Shown piece after piece: positions 45,671 to 54,418 of a DNA stretch of 64,000 bases. This stretch comes from Porphyromonas loveana (GTDB lineage Bacteria; Bacteroidota; Bacteroidia; Bacteroidales; Porphyromonadaceae). Below the pieces are notes generated by a model that ran no database searches, had not been told where the DNA came from, and saw nothing but the letters and a program-made list of their open reading frames with translations. Every line of letters begins with the position of its first letter. The stretch's first letter is position 1. Made by a program: the position numbers and the translations under genes. The DNA lies in contig NZ_QEKY01000004.1 of the NCBI RefSeq assembly GCF_003096695.1, positions 72,047-136,046 of the forward strand, written 5' to 3'.

Positions 45671-45705
45671 GGGCTGTGTCGTCATGTGATATGATGGCTC
45701 AGCCC
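45671..45705 (+). terminator. Terminator of the nucleoside kinase gene
   Basis: GGGCTGTGTCGTCAT pairs imperfectly with ATGATGGCTCAGCCC around a 5-base loop, then TTTTCTTTTTTT follows. Confidence 0.75.
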
Positions 45706-45809
45706 TTTTCTTTTTTTAACTCTCAGCGACGCGATGAGAGGAATGAAGCATCCTTTTTGGAATTATGGACTGAAAACCTCCGGAATATGGCGCCGAAAGC
45801 GTTGAGAAG

Positions 45810-45838
45810 TACGCGCCAGAAATTTTTCGATCTGGCGC
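45810..45838. repeat. Dispersed palindromic repeat, copy B
   Basis: It matches 19313-19341 with three mismatches in 29 bp and lies in a similar cluster of GCGCCA inverted motifs. Confidence 0.7.
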
Positions 45839-46040
45839 CAAAATTTTTCCGAAATTGCACCAAAATCGTTTCTTTTTGGCGCGAGTTTTCTCTCTGATCT
45901 GTGCATGATGGAGACTATAACACCTCTGTACACTTTTTTACGCGGAGGTACCTGTATCTTTTCCCAGAGTAGAAAATTGTTGCATTTCTCCGTAGTAATC
46001 TCTGGCAGAAGCTCGACTTCTTAAATAGAGATACTTCTTG

Positions 46041-46073
46041 TTGATAATTATTTACAGATTGTGATTATCTTTG
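46041..46073 (+). promoter_or_regulatory. Probable promoter of the polysaccharide export operon
   Basis: TATCTTTG at 46066-46073 fits the -7 element, with TTG at 46041-46043 at a slightly long 22-bp spacing. Transcription would begin near 46080, so the coding start at 46135 fits with a leader. Confidence 0.4.
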
Positions 46074-46134
46074 CAGAGTAGTATAAATGGACCTGTATGA
46101 AGCCATTTTTACCCATCAAAATAATAGATCAATT

Positions 46135-46941
46135 ATGCGCATTATTAGTCGTTTTTTGTTCGTTTCTCTTGCACTCGTACTTTTTGCCGCTTGTCGTTCG
46201 CAGCGGGAGAAAGTTGTCTATCTGCAGGATGTGGCTACTTTCGATCGGGAAGTTATTACCAAACCCTATGATGTGAGGATAGAGAAAGATGATATTCTGA
46301 ACATCCTTGTGAGCAGCACAGACCCCGAGCTTTCTGCTCCATACAACCAAGTCTTGATCACCCGTGCCCAGGCGCGTGCAGGCTATGCTGCCAATGCGGG
46401 TGAAGGTTACCTCGTGGATTCCAGAGGTTATATCAATTATCCCATCCTCGGACAAATCTATGTGGAGGGCATGACGCGTACCGAACTGGAGAAAGAGATA
46501 CAGACCAGAATTATCTCCAGCGGGTACATCAAGGACCCCACGGTGACCGTGCAGCTACAGAACTTCAAGGTGTCGGTGTTGGGTGAGGTGAATAAGCCCG
46601 GATCTTTGGACATCAAGGGTGAGCGTATCACCTTGCTTGAGGCATTGGGTATGGCCGGCGATCTCACCATCTACGGTCGTCGCGACCGTGTCTTTGTCAT
46701 CCGTGAGACCAATGGTAATCGAGAGGTGCTCCAAGCTGACTTGCGAAAGGCTGATCTGCTTACCAGCCCCGTCTATTATCTGCACCAAAATGATGTCATA
46801 TACGTGGAGCCGAACGAGAAAAAGACGCAGATGAGCGAGATCAACCAAAACAACAATGTAAATGTGTGGCTCAGTGTGACTTCTACTCTCGTCTCCATCA
46901 CCACGCTTACTATAACGATCATCGACAAAGTCAATAAATGA
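46135..46941 (+). CDS. Wza-type polysaccharide export lipoprotein
   Basis: 268 residues. The signal MRIISRFLFVSLALVLFAAC ends in a lipobox. A polysaccharide-export domain follows (YDVRIEKDDILNILVSSTDP), then a SLBB domain (VSVLGEVNKPGSLDIKGERI, about 155-215). The C-terminus is hydrophobic (STLVSITTLTITIIDKV), as in Wza helices that cross the outer membrane. It forms the export channel for a capsular or exopolysaccharide. An ATG at 46087 would put 16 hydrophilic residues before the signal. ptk1 begins 7 bp downstream. Confidence 0.9.
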   Translation: MRIISRFLFVSLALVLFAACRSQREKVVYLQDVATFDREVITKPYDVRIEKDDILNILVSSTDPELSAPYNQVLITRAQARAGYAANAGEGYLVDSRGYINYPILGQIYVEGMTRTELEKEIQTRIISSGYIKDPTVTVQLQNFKVSVLGEVNKPGSLDIKGERITLLEALGMAGDLTIYGRRDRVFVIRETNGNREVLQADLRKADLLTSPVYYLHQNDVIYVEPNEKKTQMSEINQNNNVNVWLSVTSTLVSITTLTITIIDKVNK

Positions 46942-46948
46942 TAATCCC

Positions 46949-49429
46949 ATGATGCCTACCGAAGAAAAGAGGATCACACCCTACGGCGGAGCTTCCCGCT
47001 CGGAGAGTGGAGAGGACATTTCGTTCTTCTCCGTAGAGGAATTTTTATTTAGTCTCCTTTCGTCTTGGAAGTGGATTGTGGGCAGCGTCGTTGCCTGCGC
47101 CCTTATTGCCTATATATATGTACAGAACCAGTCACCTGTGTACCATGCGCAGGCTACTGTGCTCATCAAGAGTGCTGAGAAGAATGGTGTCTCCGGAGGA
47201 CTGAGTCAGTTCCAAGACTTAGGCTTGCTGATGGGCAATTCGGAGGTCGAGAATGAACTCCTTGTCTTCAAAGCCAAGCGCCTGACCGCCATCGTGGTGG
47301 ACAAGCTGAACCTCGACCTAACCCTTTCCAAGGACGGCTTCTGGCGCAAGGAGTCGCTCTATGCCAATAGTCCGCTGAGCATCAAAATTACGAACAGAGA
47401 TTCGACGGAGGGATATTCTTTCCGGATACAGATCAAGGACGAAAAGACTTTCCGACTCACCCACTTCAAGCGGCATGCCGGCAGAGGATTGAGCGGCATG
47501 GAGGTGGATGGTACTTTCGGCCAACCTGTGGCTACGCCTGTGGGAGAGCTGCAAATAGATCAGACTCCCTTCTTTGTCGCTGCATGGAAGGGGCAAGTCG
47601 TATATGTGGTGAAAGAAGATATGCGTAAGGTAGTGGAGCGCTACAACCAAGAGCTTCAAGTAGCATTGGCCGACAAGAAGTCGACCATTGTGCGTCTCTC
47701 ACTCAACAATACCGATCTGGATCGTGCCAAGGACTTTATCAATACTCTCATTAGCTCCTATAACGATGACGTGATGAACGACAAGAAGAGTGTGGCAGTG
47801 AGCACGGCTACCTTCATCGACGAACGTCTGGCTATGATAGGGGGAGAACTCGGATCGGTGGATACCGAGATCGAAACTTTCAAGAAGCAAAATAATATCA
47901 CCGATATTACCACCGATGTGGGTACTTATCTGAAGAACAGTTCGGACTTGCAGAAAGATCAGCTCATTGTGGAGCGGAATCTATCTTTGGCTAAGTATAT
48001 CCAAGCTTTCCTGAGACAGACCAATTCGGACAACGAACTCATGCCGGCTAATCTGGGCCTAACCGAACAGGGTATCGATAACAGTATCGCACAATACAAC
48101 GAACTCAAACTGAGGTATGATCGTCTGAAGCAGAGCTCCAGCGAGAACAGTCCTGCTGTGCAAGAGGCTGCGATGCAGCTTGTGTCCATGCGCAAGTCGA
48201 TCAATGTGGCTGTGGACAACTACATCAAGACGCTTAGCTTGCAGTTGCGAGACGTAAACAAAGAGATGTCGCGGACCCGTGAGCAAATCAGTGCCGTGCC
48301 CACACGGGAGAAGATCATGTCCACGATCCTTCGCCAACAGAAGATCAAGGAGGAACTCTATCTCTATCTTCTCAATAAGCGTGAAGAAAACGCCCTCCGC
48401 CTCGCTATTACAGAGAGCAATGCCAAGGTGGTGGATGCTGCTGACGGTTCGTCGGTTCCGGTAGCACCGCGCAAGATGGTTATTTTCATGGCTGCATTGT
48501 TGCTGGGCGTTGCTATCCCTACCCTCTACATCTATCTGCGTATGCAGTTCAATAAGACCGTGCGAGGCCGCAAAGATTTGGAAGATATGGCCATTCCGTT
48601 CTTGGGAGAAATTCCGGCTTACGAGGGTCAGAGGAATGAAGAGGACGTGGACGTTGTGGTCAATGCTGGCAGTCGCGACTCGGCCAGTGAGGCATTCCGC
48701 ATCCTGCGCTCCAATATGGAGTTTATGCGTGTGAAGTCACCGGATATGAAGGTGGTGATGTTTACATCGGCCAATCCTGGGTCTGGCAAATCTTTCGTGA
48801 CGATGAACTTGGCTATCTCCATCGCCCTCACCGGTAAAAAGGTTGTGGTCGTGGATTTGGATATCCGCAAGGGCTCTCTCTCCGGTCGCCTGGCAGAGAA
48901 TAATGTGGGAGTCACCGACTATCTCTACAAGGATACCCTTACTGTAGATAATCTCATTACGCACTCTCCTTACAGTGAGAATCTGGATGTAATCCTTGCC
49001 GGTCCCATACCGCCCAACCCTGCCGAGTTGTTGCTGTCCGATCGTTTGACTCAGTTGATTGGCGAACTTCGCAATCGTTATGACTACGTATTCATGGACT
49101 CTGTGCCAGCTATGTCGGTGGCGGATGCCATGATCACGAACCGCGTGGCGGACCTCACTGTGTACGTCATACGTCAAGGGCTTCTCGATCGTCGCTATCT
49201 GCCCGAAGTGGAACGCCTGCATACCGAGAATAAGTTCGTCAATATGTGCATGATCCTTAATGGCGTCACCTATACAAGCTCCAGTAGCAGATATACCTAT
49301 GGTTACAACTATGGTTATGGATACCATGCTCATGACAAGCATGACAGGAAGAACAGCGGCAGTCGTTACGCTTCACAGGCTAAGAAGAAGTTCAGAATGA
49401 AACACCTGAAAAGAACTAATCACGGCTAA
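46949..49429 (+). CDS. ptk1: Wzc-type bacterial tyrosine kinase / chain-length regulator (Ptk1-like)
   Basis: 826 residues. It has an N-terminal Wzz domain with a membrane segment (WIVGSVVACALIAYIYV, about 45-61), coiled periplasmic helices and a GNVR-like region ending in PVAPRKMVIFMAALLLGV. The cytoplasmic BY-kinase domain has Walker A TSANPGSGKSFVTMNLA near 607 and Walker A' VVVVDLDIRKG near 634. A C-terminal tyrosine cluster (YTYGYNYGYGYHAHD, about 785-800) is the autophosphorylation site. It controls polysaccharide assembly with the exporter upstream and the phosphatase downstream. P. gingivalis Ptk1 is known for extracellular polysaccharide and community formation. A second ATG at 46952 is equally possible. 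Confidence 0.9.
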   Translation: MMPTEEKRITPYGGASRSESGEDISFFSVEEFLFSLLSSWKWIVGSVVACALIAYIYVQNQSPVYHAQATVLIKSAEKNGVSGGLSQFQDLGLLMGNSEVENELLVFKAKRLTAIVVDKLNLDLTLSKDGFWRKESLYANSPLSIKITNRDSTEGYSFRIQIKDEKTFRLTHFKRHAGRGLSGMEVDGTFGQPVATPVGELQIDQTPFFVAAWKGQVVYVVKEDMRKVVERYNQELQVALADKKSTIVRLSLNNTDLDRAKDFINTLISSYNDDVMNDKKSVAVSTATFIDERLAMIGGELGSVDTEIETFKKQNNITDITTDVGTYLKNSSDLQKDQLIVERNLSLAKYIQAFLRQTNSDNELMPANLGLTEQGIDNSIAQYNELKLRYDRLKQSSSENSPAVQEAAMQLVSMRKSINVAVDNYIKTLSLQLRDVNKEMSRTREQISAVPTREKIMSTILRQQKIKEELYLYLLNKREENALRLAITESNAKVVDAADGSSVPVAPRKMVIFMAALLLGVAIPTLYIYLRMQFNKTVRGRKDLEDMAIPFLGEIPAYEGQRNEEDVDVVVNAGSRDSASEAFRILRSNMEFMRVKSPDMKVVMFTSANPGSGKSFVTMNLAISIALTGKKVVVVDLDIRKGSLSGRLAENNVGVTDYLYKDTLTVDNLITHSPYSENLDVILAGPIPPNPAELLLSDRLTQLIGELRNRYDYVFMDSVPAMSVADAMITNRVADLTVYVIRQGLLDRRYLPEVERLHTENKFVNMCMILNGVTYTSSSSRYTYGYNYGYGYHAHDKHDRKNSGSRYASQAKKKFRMKHLKRTNHG

Positions 49430-49434
49430 AGGCC

Positions 49435-50181
49435 ATGTTCTCATTTTTCAGAAGAAAGGAAAAGCGACACAATCCGTTCGAGCAGGGATGGCTGAACGGA
49501 TTGGTCGATATCCATTGTCACTTGTTGCCCGCTGTGGACGACGGCTCCAAATCCATTGAGGAGACCTTCTCCTTGATGGATTTTCTGCATAGTCTGGGCG
49601 TCACGCGGCATATCCTTACGCCTCATATCATGGAGGACTATCCCACCAATAATGCTGTATTCTTACGAGCTCGCTTCAAGGAACTCACGGCATCGCTCCC
49701 TGCCGACCGGGCTTCATCGCTTCGCTTGGGCGCAGAGTATATGTTGGATAGTACTTTCGGTCGCCGCTTGGTAGAGCCGTTGCTTACGCTAAGTGACAGG
49801 CATATGCTGGTGGAAACTTCCTATATGGCTCCGCCTATGGGGTTGATGGGACTCTTGGCCGATCTCCAGCTCAAAGGCATTACACCGGTCTTGGCTCATC
49901 CCGAACGTTATGTGTATATGGAGGAGAAGGACTACGTGGCTGTGAAGAAACAAGGGGTGCTCTTCCAGCTTAATCTTTTCTCCCTTTTCGGTGCCTATAG
50001 TTCGAGCACCACCGAGAAAGCGCATGGCTTGCTTGAAGCGGGTTATTACGATCTGTTGGCTACAGATGCACACCATCTGAACCCGCTGACCAATCTCGTC
50101 TCCGGTGCTACTCTGCCCATAAGTATGGAAGGAGATGTCCGCACGCTGGTGGAAAACAACGCCCGACTATTTTCTTTCTGA
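49435..50181 (+). CDS. php1: PHP-domain tyrosine phosphatase (CpsB/YwqE type, Php1-like)
   Basis: 248 residues of a PHP-fold phosphatase. Metal-binding motifs are DIHCHLLPAVDDGSKSIEET near 23-42, HILTPHIMEDYPTNN, GAEYMLDSTF, HPERYVYMEEKDYV and ATDAHHLNPLTN near the end. It dephosphorylates the BY-kinase encoded 5 bp upstream. In P. gingivalis Php1 is the partner of Ptk1 by my recollection. It is the last gene of the export operon, before a bidirectional terminator. Cytoplasmic; no signal peptide. Confidence 0.9.
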   Translation: MFSFFRRKEKRHNPFEQGWLNGLVDIHCHLLPAVDDGSKSIEETFSLMDFLHSLGVTRHILTPHIMEDYPTNNAVFLRARFKELTASLPADRASSLRLGAEYMLDSTFGRRLVEPLLTLSDRHMLVETSYMAPPMGLMGLLADLQLKGITPVLAHPERYVYMEEKDYVAVKKQGVLFQLNLFSLFGAYSSSTTEKAHGLLEAGYYDLLATDAHHLNPLTNLVSGATLPISMEGDVRTLVENNARLFSF

Positions 50182-50196
50182 TTCCCAATACAAACA

Positions 50197-50245
50197 AAAA
50201 AGAGGTTGAGCCTAAAGGAATCTGTCCTTTGCTCAACCTCTTTTT
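50197..50245. terminator. Bidirectional terminator between php1 and sufD
   Basis: AAAAAGAGGTTGAGC (50197-50211) pairs perfectly with 50231-50245 and has T-runs on both sides. It serves the convergent php1 and suf operons. Confidence 0.9.
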
Positions 50246-50266
50246 GGTTTCTTGTCTGACCGGCTC

Positions 50267-51616
50267 TTAGTAGCAGATATTGCAAGAGCCGCAGCGCATA
50301 CAGCCTCCTCTGAACCGATGTTCGATAATATCGCGGAGCCTGTCGCGCAATTGTTCGATATGTACGAGTTTGACTACGTCGTCTGTGAAGGCTACGCTAA
50401 GCATTGTCTTGGCTTCAGCCATGGGAATGCCGCGTTGACGCATGTAGAAGAGTGCTTCGTCATCAAGCTGTCCGGTAGTCATCCCGTGCGAACACTTCAC
50501 GTCATCGGCATAGATCTCCAGCTGTGGCTTGGAGTACATGCGTGCAGTATCATCGAGCAGGAGATTCCTGTTGTTCTGGTAAGCAGCAGTTTTCTGTGCG
50601 CCTTTGGCTACGTAAATTCGACCTGAAAATGCTCCCTGTGCCTGCTTGCTGAGGACGTATTTGAATAGTTCGTTGCTCTGGCAGTTAGGGACGAGGTGCT
50701 CTATCCTGCTGTAGTTATCTACGTGCTGTTTGCTTTCGGCTATGGCCATACCGCCCAGGGTCAGATCGGCATTCTCGCCTTCGAGGTGACAATAGTAGTT
50801 GTTGCGGGTGAGACCGTTGTGTATCGTCATGCTGTTGATGATCACATTGGAATTGGCTGCCTGACGCACGTGGACTGAGGCGATGCGGTGAGTTGTCTTG
50901 CTGCTCTCCTCCAGATCATAGAGAGCGAAGCGACTATCCGCAGCAGCGAAGATCTCAACAACCTCCGTTGTCAGGAACGAATGGGCATCCAGCGTGTGCT
51001 CGCATATCAACAATGAGGCCTCAGCTCCCTTGCCCAAGATAATGAGCATACGGCGAGTCGCAAGGATTTCCATATCTGCACGAAGGAGCTGGACGAGCTG
51101 GATGGGGTTGGGCAACACCACTCCGTCCGGTAGATAAATGACGAAGCCGTCTTGTGCAAACATTGTATTGAATGCTACGATCCCATCATGATCCGGCGTA
51201 GCTGCTTGTGCATAGTACTGTGCAGCAACATCAGGGTAGTTCAGTGCGAAGTCGGAGAGACTGCCGACAAATGTTCCCGCAGGCAGCTCTGAAACTTGGC
51301 TCCACTCGCTGTCGTATGCGTCATTGACGATGTAACATAGGTCTGTGTCTAAGTCAGGCAGGGTGCAGCGGAAGGCTTCTTTCTGCTTGATGGGGAAGTT
51401 GACACGGTTGAGATTCACACCATAATCACGGCTGAAGAGCTCGGACAGGTCCGTGCGCTGATAGTTCTCACTCCCGTAGGGTGGCAAACCCTTTGACTCG
51501 AAAGCGGCAAAGGCAGCCTCCCGTTTTGCGTTGAGTACGCGAGGAGAGTGGCTGTCAATGGCTTCGCGATTCTCGCGGAAGAGTTGGAGATATTGTTCTT
51601 CTGTCTTGATCATCAT
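50267..51616 (-). CDS. sufD: Fe-S cluster assembly protein SufD
   Basis: 449 residues of the SufB/SufD beta-helix family. The C-terminal block MYSKPQLEIYADDVKCSHGM, then TGQLDDEALFYMRQRGIP, is diagnostic. A cysteine-rich end (RGGCMRCGSCNICY) is unusual for SufD and might bind metal. It works with SufB and SufC as the scaffold complex that builds Fe-S clusters. It is last in the operon, 4 bp after sufC. The ATG at 51613 (MIKTEEQ) is an equal alternative start. Confidence 0.92.
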   Translation of the reverse strand: MMIKTEEQYLQLFRENREAIDSHSPRVLNAKREAAFAAFESKGLPPYGSENYQRTDLSELFSRDYGVNLNRVNFPIKQKEAFRCTLPDLDTDLCYIVNDAYDSEWSQVSELPAGTFVGSLSDFALNYPDVAAQYYAQAATPDHDGIVAFNTMFAQDGFVIYLPDGVVLPNPIQLVQLLRADMEILATRRMLIILGKGAEASLLICEHTLDAHSFLTTEVVEIFAAADSRFALYDLEESSKTTHRIASVHVRQAANSNVIINSMTIHNGLTRNNYYCHLEGENADLTLGGMAIAESKQHVDNYSRIEHLVPNCQSNELFKYVLSKQAQGAFSGRIYVAKGAQKTAAYQNNRNLLLDDTARMYSKPQLEIYADDVKCSHGMTTGQLDDEALFYMRQRGIPMAEAKTMLSVAFTDDVVKLVHIEQLRDRLRDIIEHRFRGGCMRCGSCNICY

Positions 51617-51620
51617 GCAA

Positions 51621-52373
51621 TTATTCTCCTATCTCGTCTTTGATCCAATCATATCCCTTTTCTTCCAGCATGAGAGCCAGATCGGCACCACCAGAGCGTA
51701 CGATGCGTCCCTTGTAAAGCACGTGGACGAAGTCAGGCTTGATATAGTCGAGCAGGCGTTGGTAGTGTGTGATCACGATGGCTGCATTTTCCGGCGAACG
51801 TAGTTGATTCACGCCGTTAGCTACTATTCGAAGAGCGTCGATGTCGAGACCACTGTCGGTCTCATCCAAGATGGCAAGTTTGGGTTCCAACATCGCCATC
51901 TGGAAGATTTCGTTCCGCTTCTTTTCACCCCCTGAGAAACCTTCGTTCACAGAACGGCTGGCCAGTTTGTTGTCAAGCTCTACGATGGCACGCTTTTCAC
52001 GCATCATCTTGAGGAAGTCGCTAGCCGAAACGGGATCGGCACCGATGGCTTTGCGGTGCTCATTGACAGCCGCACGCATGAAGTTCACCATGCTCACTCC
52101 GGGGATCTCGACCGGATATTGGAAACTGAGGAAGAGTCCGAGGTGAGCGCGCTCCTCGGGAGCCAATTCAAGAATATCAATACCGTTGAAGGAAACCTCT
52201 CCCTCCGTCACCTCGAAAGACGGGTGTCCCACGAGGACGGATGAGAGCGTGCTCTTACCAGAGCCGTTGGGGCCCATGATAGCATGTATCTCTCCGGCCT
52301 TGATTTCCAGATCGATTCCTTTTAATATCTCTTTGCCTTGAACGTTGGCATGGAGGTTCTTTATCTTAAGCAT
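51621..52373 (-). CDS. sufC: Fe-S assembly ATPase SufC
   Basis: 250 residues of an ABC-type ATPase. Walker A is IMGPNGSGKSTLSSVLVG near 32-49, the signature is GFSGGEKKRNEIFQMAML, and Walker B is LAILDETDSGLD with an Asp-Glu pair as in SufC. It drives SufBCD. It lies between sufB (50 bp) and sufD (4 bp). No membrane partner is expected. Confidence 0.95.
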   Translation of the reverse strand: MLKIKNLHANVQGKEILKGIDLEIKAGEIHAIMGPNGSGKSTLSSVLVGHPSFEVTEGEVSFNGIDILELAPEERAHLGLFLSFQYPVEIPGVSMVNFMRAAVNEHRKAIGADPVSASDFLKMMREKRAIVELDNKLASRSVNEGFSGGEKKRNEIFQMAMLEPKLAILDETDSGLDIDALRIVANGVNQLRSPENAAIVITHYQRLLDYIKPDFVHVLYKGRIVRSGGADLALMLEEKGYDWIKDEIGE

Positions 52374-52423
52374 ACTTGGATTGTATTTTTATGACTTTGA
52401 TTGCACGAATGTATGTGTGATGA

Positions 52424-53869
52424 TTATCCTACTGATCCTTCGAGAGAGATGCTCAGGAGCTTCTGTGCCTCTACGGCAAACTCCATCGGCAGCTTGTTCA
52501 TGACCTCCTTGGCATAACCATTGACGATCAGTCCTACAGCTTCTTCGGTACCGATACCTCTCTGATTGCAGTAGAAGATCTGGTCTTCGCTGATCTTGGA
52601 GGTCGTGGCCTCATGCTCGATGATGGCCGTGTCGTTTTGAACGTCGGCATAGGGGTATGTATGTGCTCCGCAGTGGTCGCTCAGCAACAGACTGTCGCAT
52701 TGAGAGTGATTGCGTGCATTGGTTGCACTCTTGGATATCTTGACGAGACCGCGGTAGCTGTTCTGACTGGAACCGGCAGAGATACCTTTCGATACAATGC
52801 GGCTGCGCGTGTTTTTCCCAAGGTGGATCATCTTGGTCCCAGTGTCTGCCTGTTGGAAGTTGTTGGTCACTGCTACCGAATAGAATTCGGCTATGGAATT
52901 GTCACCACGGAGGACACAACTGGGATATTTCCATGTAATGGCCGATCCGGTTTCTACCTGTGTCCACGATATTTTGGAGTTATCGCCTTTGCAGATACCT
53001 CGTTTCGTGACGAAATTGTAAATACCGCCTTTGCCATCTTTGTCGCCCGGATACCAATTTTGTACGGTTGAGTATTTGACTTCGGCATTAGTCTCGGCGA
53101 TGATCTCCACAATCGCTGCATGAAGCTGATTCTCATCACGCTGAGGAGCGGTGCAACCTTCCAAATAGCTCACGTACGAATCTTCATCAGCTACGATGAG
53201 CGTTCGCTCGAACTGTCCGGTATTGGCTGCATTGATGCGGAAATAGGTGGAAAGCTCCATCGGACAACGCACGCCCTTGGGGATGTAAACGAAAGAGCCG
53301 TCACTGAAAACAGCGGAGTTGAGAGCCGCGAAGAAATTGTCTTTGCTCGTTACTACCGTACCCAAATACTTTCGTACCAAATCGGGAAAGTCCTTCACAG
53401 CCTCGCTGAATGAGCAAAAGATGATCCCTTTCTCGGCTAATTTCTCTTTGAAAGTAGTCTTCACAGATACGCTATCCATCACAGCGTCCACAGCCATTCC
53501 GCTTAGAATCTTCTGTTCTTCGAGGGGGATGCCGAGCTTGTCGAAAGTCTTGAGCAACTCGGGATCGACCTCATCCAAGCTTTTGGGCCCTTCTTTCTTC
53601 TTCGGGGCAGCGTAGTAGATGATGTCTTGGTAGTCTATTGGGGGGATGTTTAGATGAGCCCAATTGGGTTCCGTCATGGTTAGCCAGTGACGGTATGCAT
53701 TCAGTCGATACTCAAGTAGCCATTCCGGCTCTCCTTTTTTAGAAGAAATGAGACGGACGGTATCTTCCGAGAGTCCTCGTCCGATGGTTTCCGTTTCGAT
53801 GTCGGTTACAAAGCCGTATTTGTATTCGCTGCCTGTAACCTCATCCAGTATATTGTTGTCGTCTTGCAT
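52424..53869 (-). CDS. sufB: Fe-S cluster assembly protein SufB
   Basis: 481 residues. The central beta-helix has [20 protein letters not shown] and [20 protein letters not shown], and the C-terminal [20 protein letters not shown] then [20 protein letters not shown] is typical of SufB. It is the scaffold on which clusters form. It starts 33 bp after cvpA and probably shares the rimP-nusA-infB transcript. SufS, SufE and SufU are not in the window. Confidence 0.95.
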   Translation of the reverse strand: MQDDNNILDEVTGSEYKYGFVTDIETETIGRGLSEDTVRLISSKKGEPEWLLEYRLNAYRHWLTMTEPNWAHLNIPPIDYQDIIYYAAPKKKEGPKSLDEVDPELLKTFDKLGIPLEEQKILSGMAVDAVMDSVSVKTTFKEKLAEKGIIFCSFSEAVKDFPDLVRKYLGTVVTSKDNFFAALNSAVFSDGSFVYIPKGVRCPMELSTYFRINAANTGQFERTLIVADEDSYVSYLEGCTAPQRDENQLHAAIVEIIAETNAEVKYSTVQNWYPGDKDGKGGIYNFVTKRGICKGDNSKISWTQVETGSAITWKYPSCVLRGDNSIAEFYSVAVTNNFQQADTGTKMIHLGKNTRSRIVSKGISAGSSQNSYRGLVKISKSATNARNHSQCDSLLLSDHCGAHTYPYADVQNDTAIIEHEATTSKISEDQIFYCNQRGIGTEEAVGLIVNGYAKEVMNKLPMEFAVEAQKLLSISLEGSVG

Positions 53870-53902
53870 ATTATGAAGTCGTGGTGAACTATATGATTAT
53901 TA

Positions 53903-54391
53903 CTATTGTGTAAACAGCCGATGGGGGGCAAAAGTTGGGACGATGTTCTTGACCCGATCATACAAAGCAGAACTACTTCGCAAGGATGTCATATCTTCCT
54001 CTTGGTTTCTGGTGAAAATGCCGTCGTTGATTAGGAATAAGTAGCTCATCAGGATGCCCGCAATAGCTATTCCTGCAATCCCTCCGGCCACATGATTGAG
54101 GATTCCTATCGGACTCATCTTCACAAGACCAGTTACCACTTTGCCTGCAATAGGAATGATAATAAGAATAGCCAGAAAGCCGATGATAAGCCCAAAGGTG
54201 TGGGCTACTCCTTGTGATAGCCCGAATGCTGGAGCTATCCATGATTCAATCGGTATTGCGAGTAGAGCGCAGCCATAGGTCGCTAGCACGATGGCTATAA
54301 GCGAAACTGCCTGTTTGATGATTCCATCAAACAGGCCTTTCACTAATCCTATTGCAAGGACGATCAAGATGAACAAATCAATCGCGTTCAT
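53903..54391 (-). CDS. CvpA-family membrane protein
   Basis: 162 residues with four membrane segments (NAIDLFILIVLAIGLVKGLF, then QAVSLIAIVLATYGCALLAI, FGLIIGFLAILIIIPIAGKV, VAGGIAGIAIAGILMSYLFL). The topology and the start (LxLxxGxxxGLxxGI pattern) fit the CvpA/colicin V production family, whose molecular role is unclear. It lies between infB (27 bp) and sufB (33 bp) in one operon. Confidence 0.82.
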   Translation of the reverse strand: MNAIDLFILIVLAIGLVKGLFDGIIKQAVSLIAIVLATYGCALLAIPIESWIAPAFGLSQGVAHTFGLIIGFLAILIIIPIAGKVVTGLVKMSPIGILNHVAGGIAGIAIAGILMSYLFLINDGIFTRNQEEDMTSLRSSSALYDRVKNIVPTFAPHRLFTQ

Positions 54392-54418
54392 GTGTTTGAC
54401 CCCCTCGTCGTTCTTGTC

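Larger units (their letters stand above)
45626..46065. other. Intergenic region with terminator and palindromic repeats
   Basis: It contains the terminator of the kinase gene (45671-45705) and a cluster of GCGCCA/TGGCGC motifs including the dispersed repeat at 45810-45838. A 78-codon open frame here is made of these repeats and is not supported. Confidence 0.6.
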
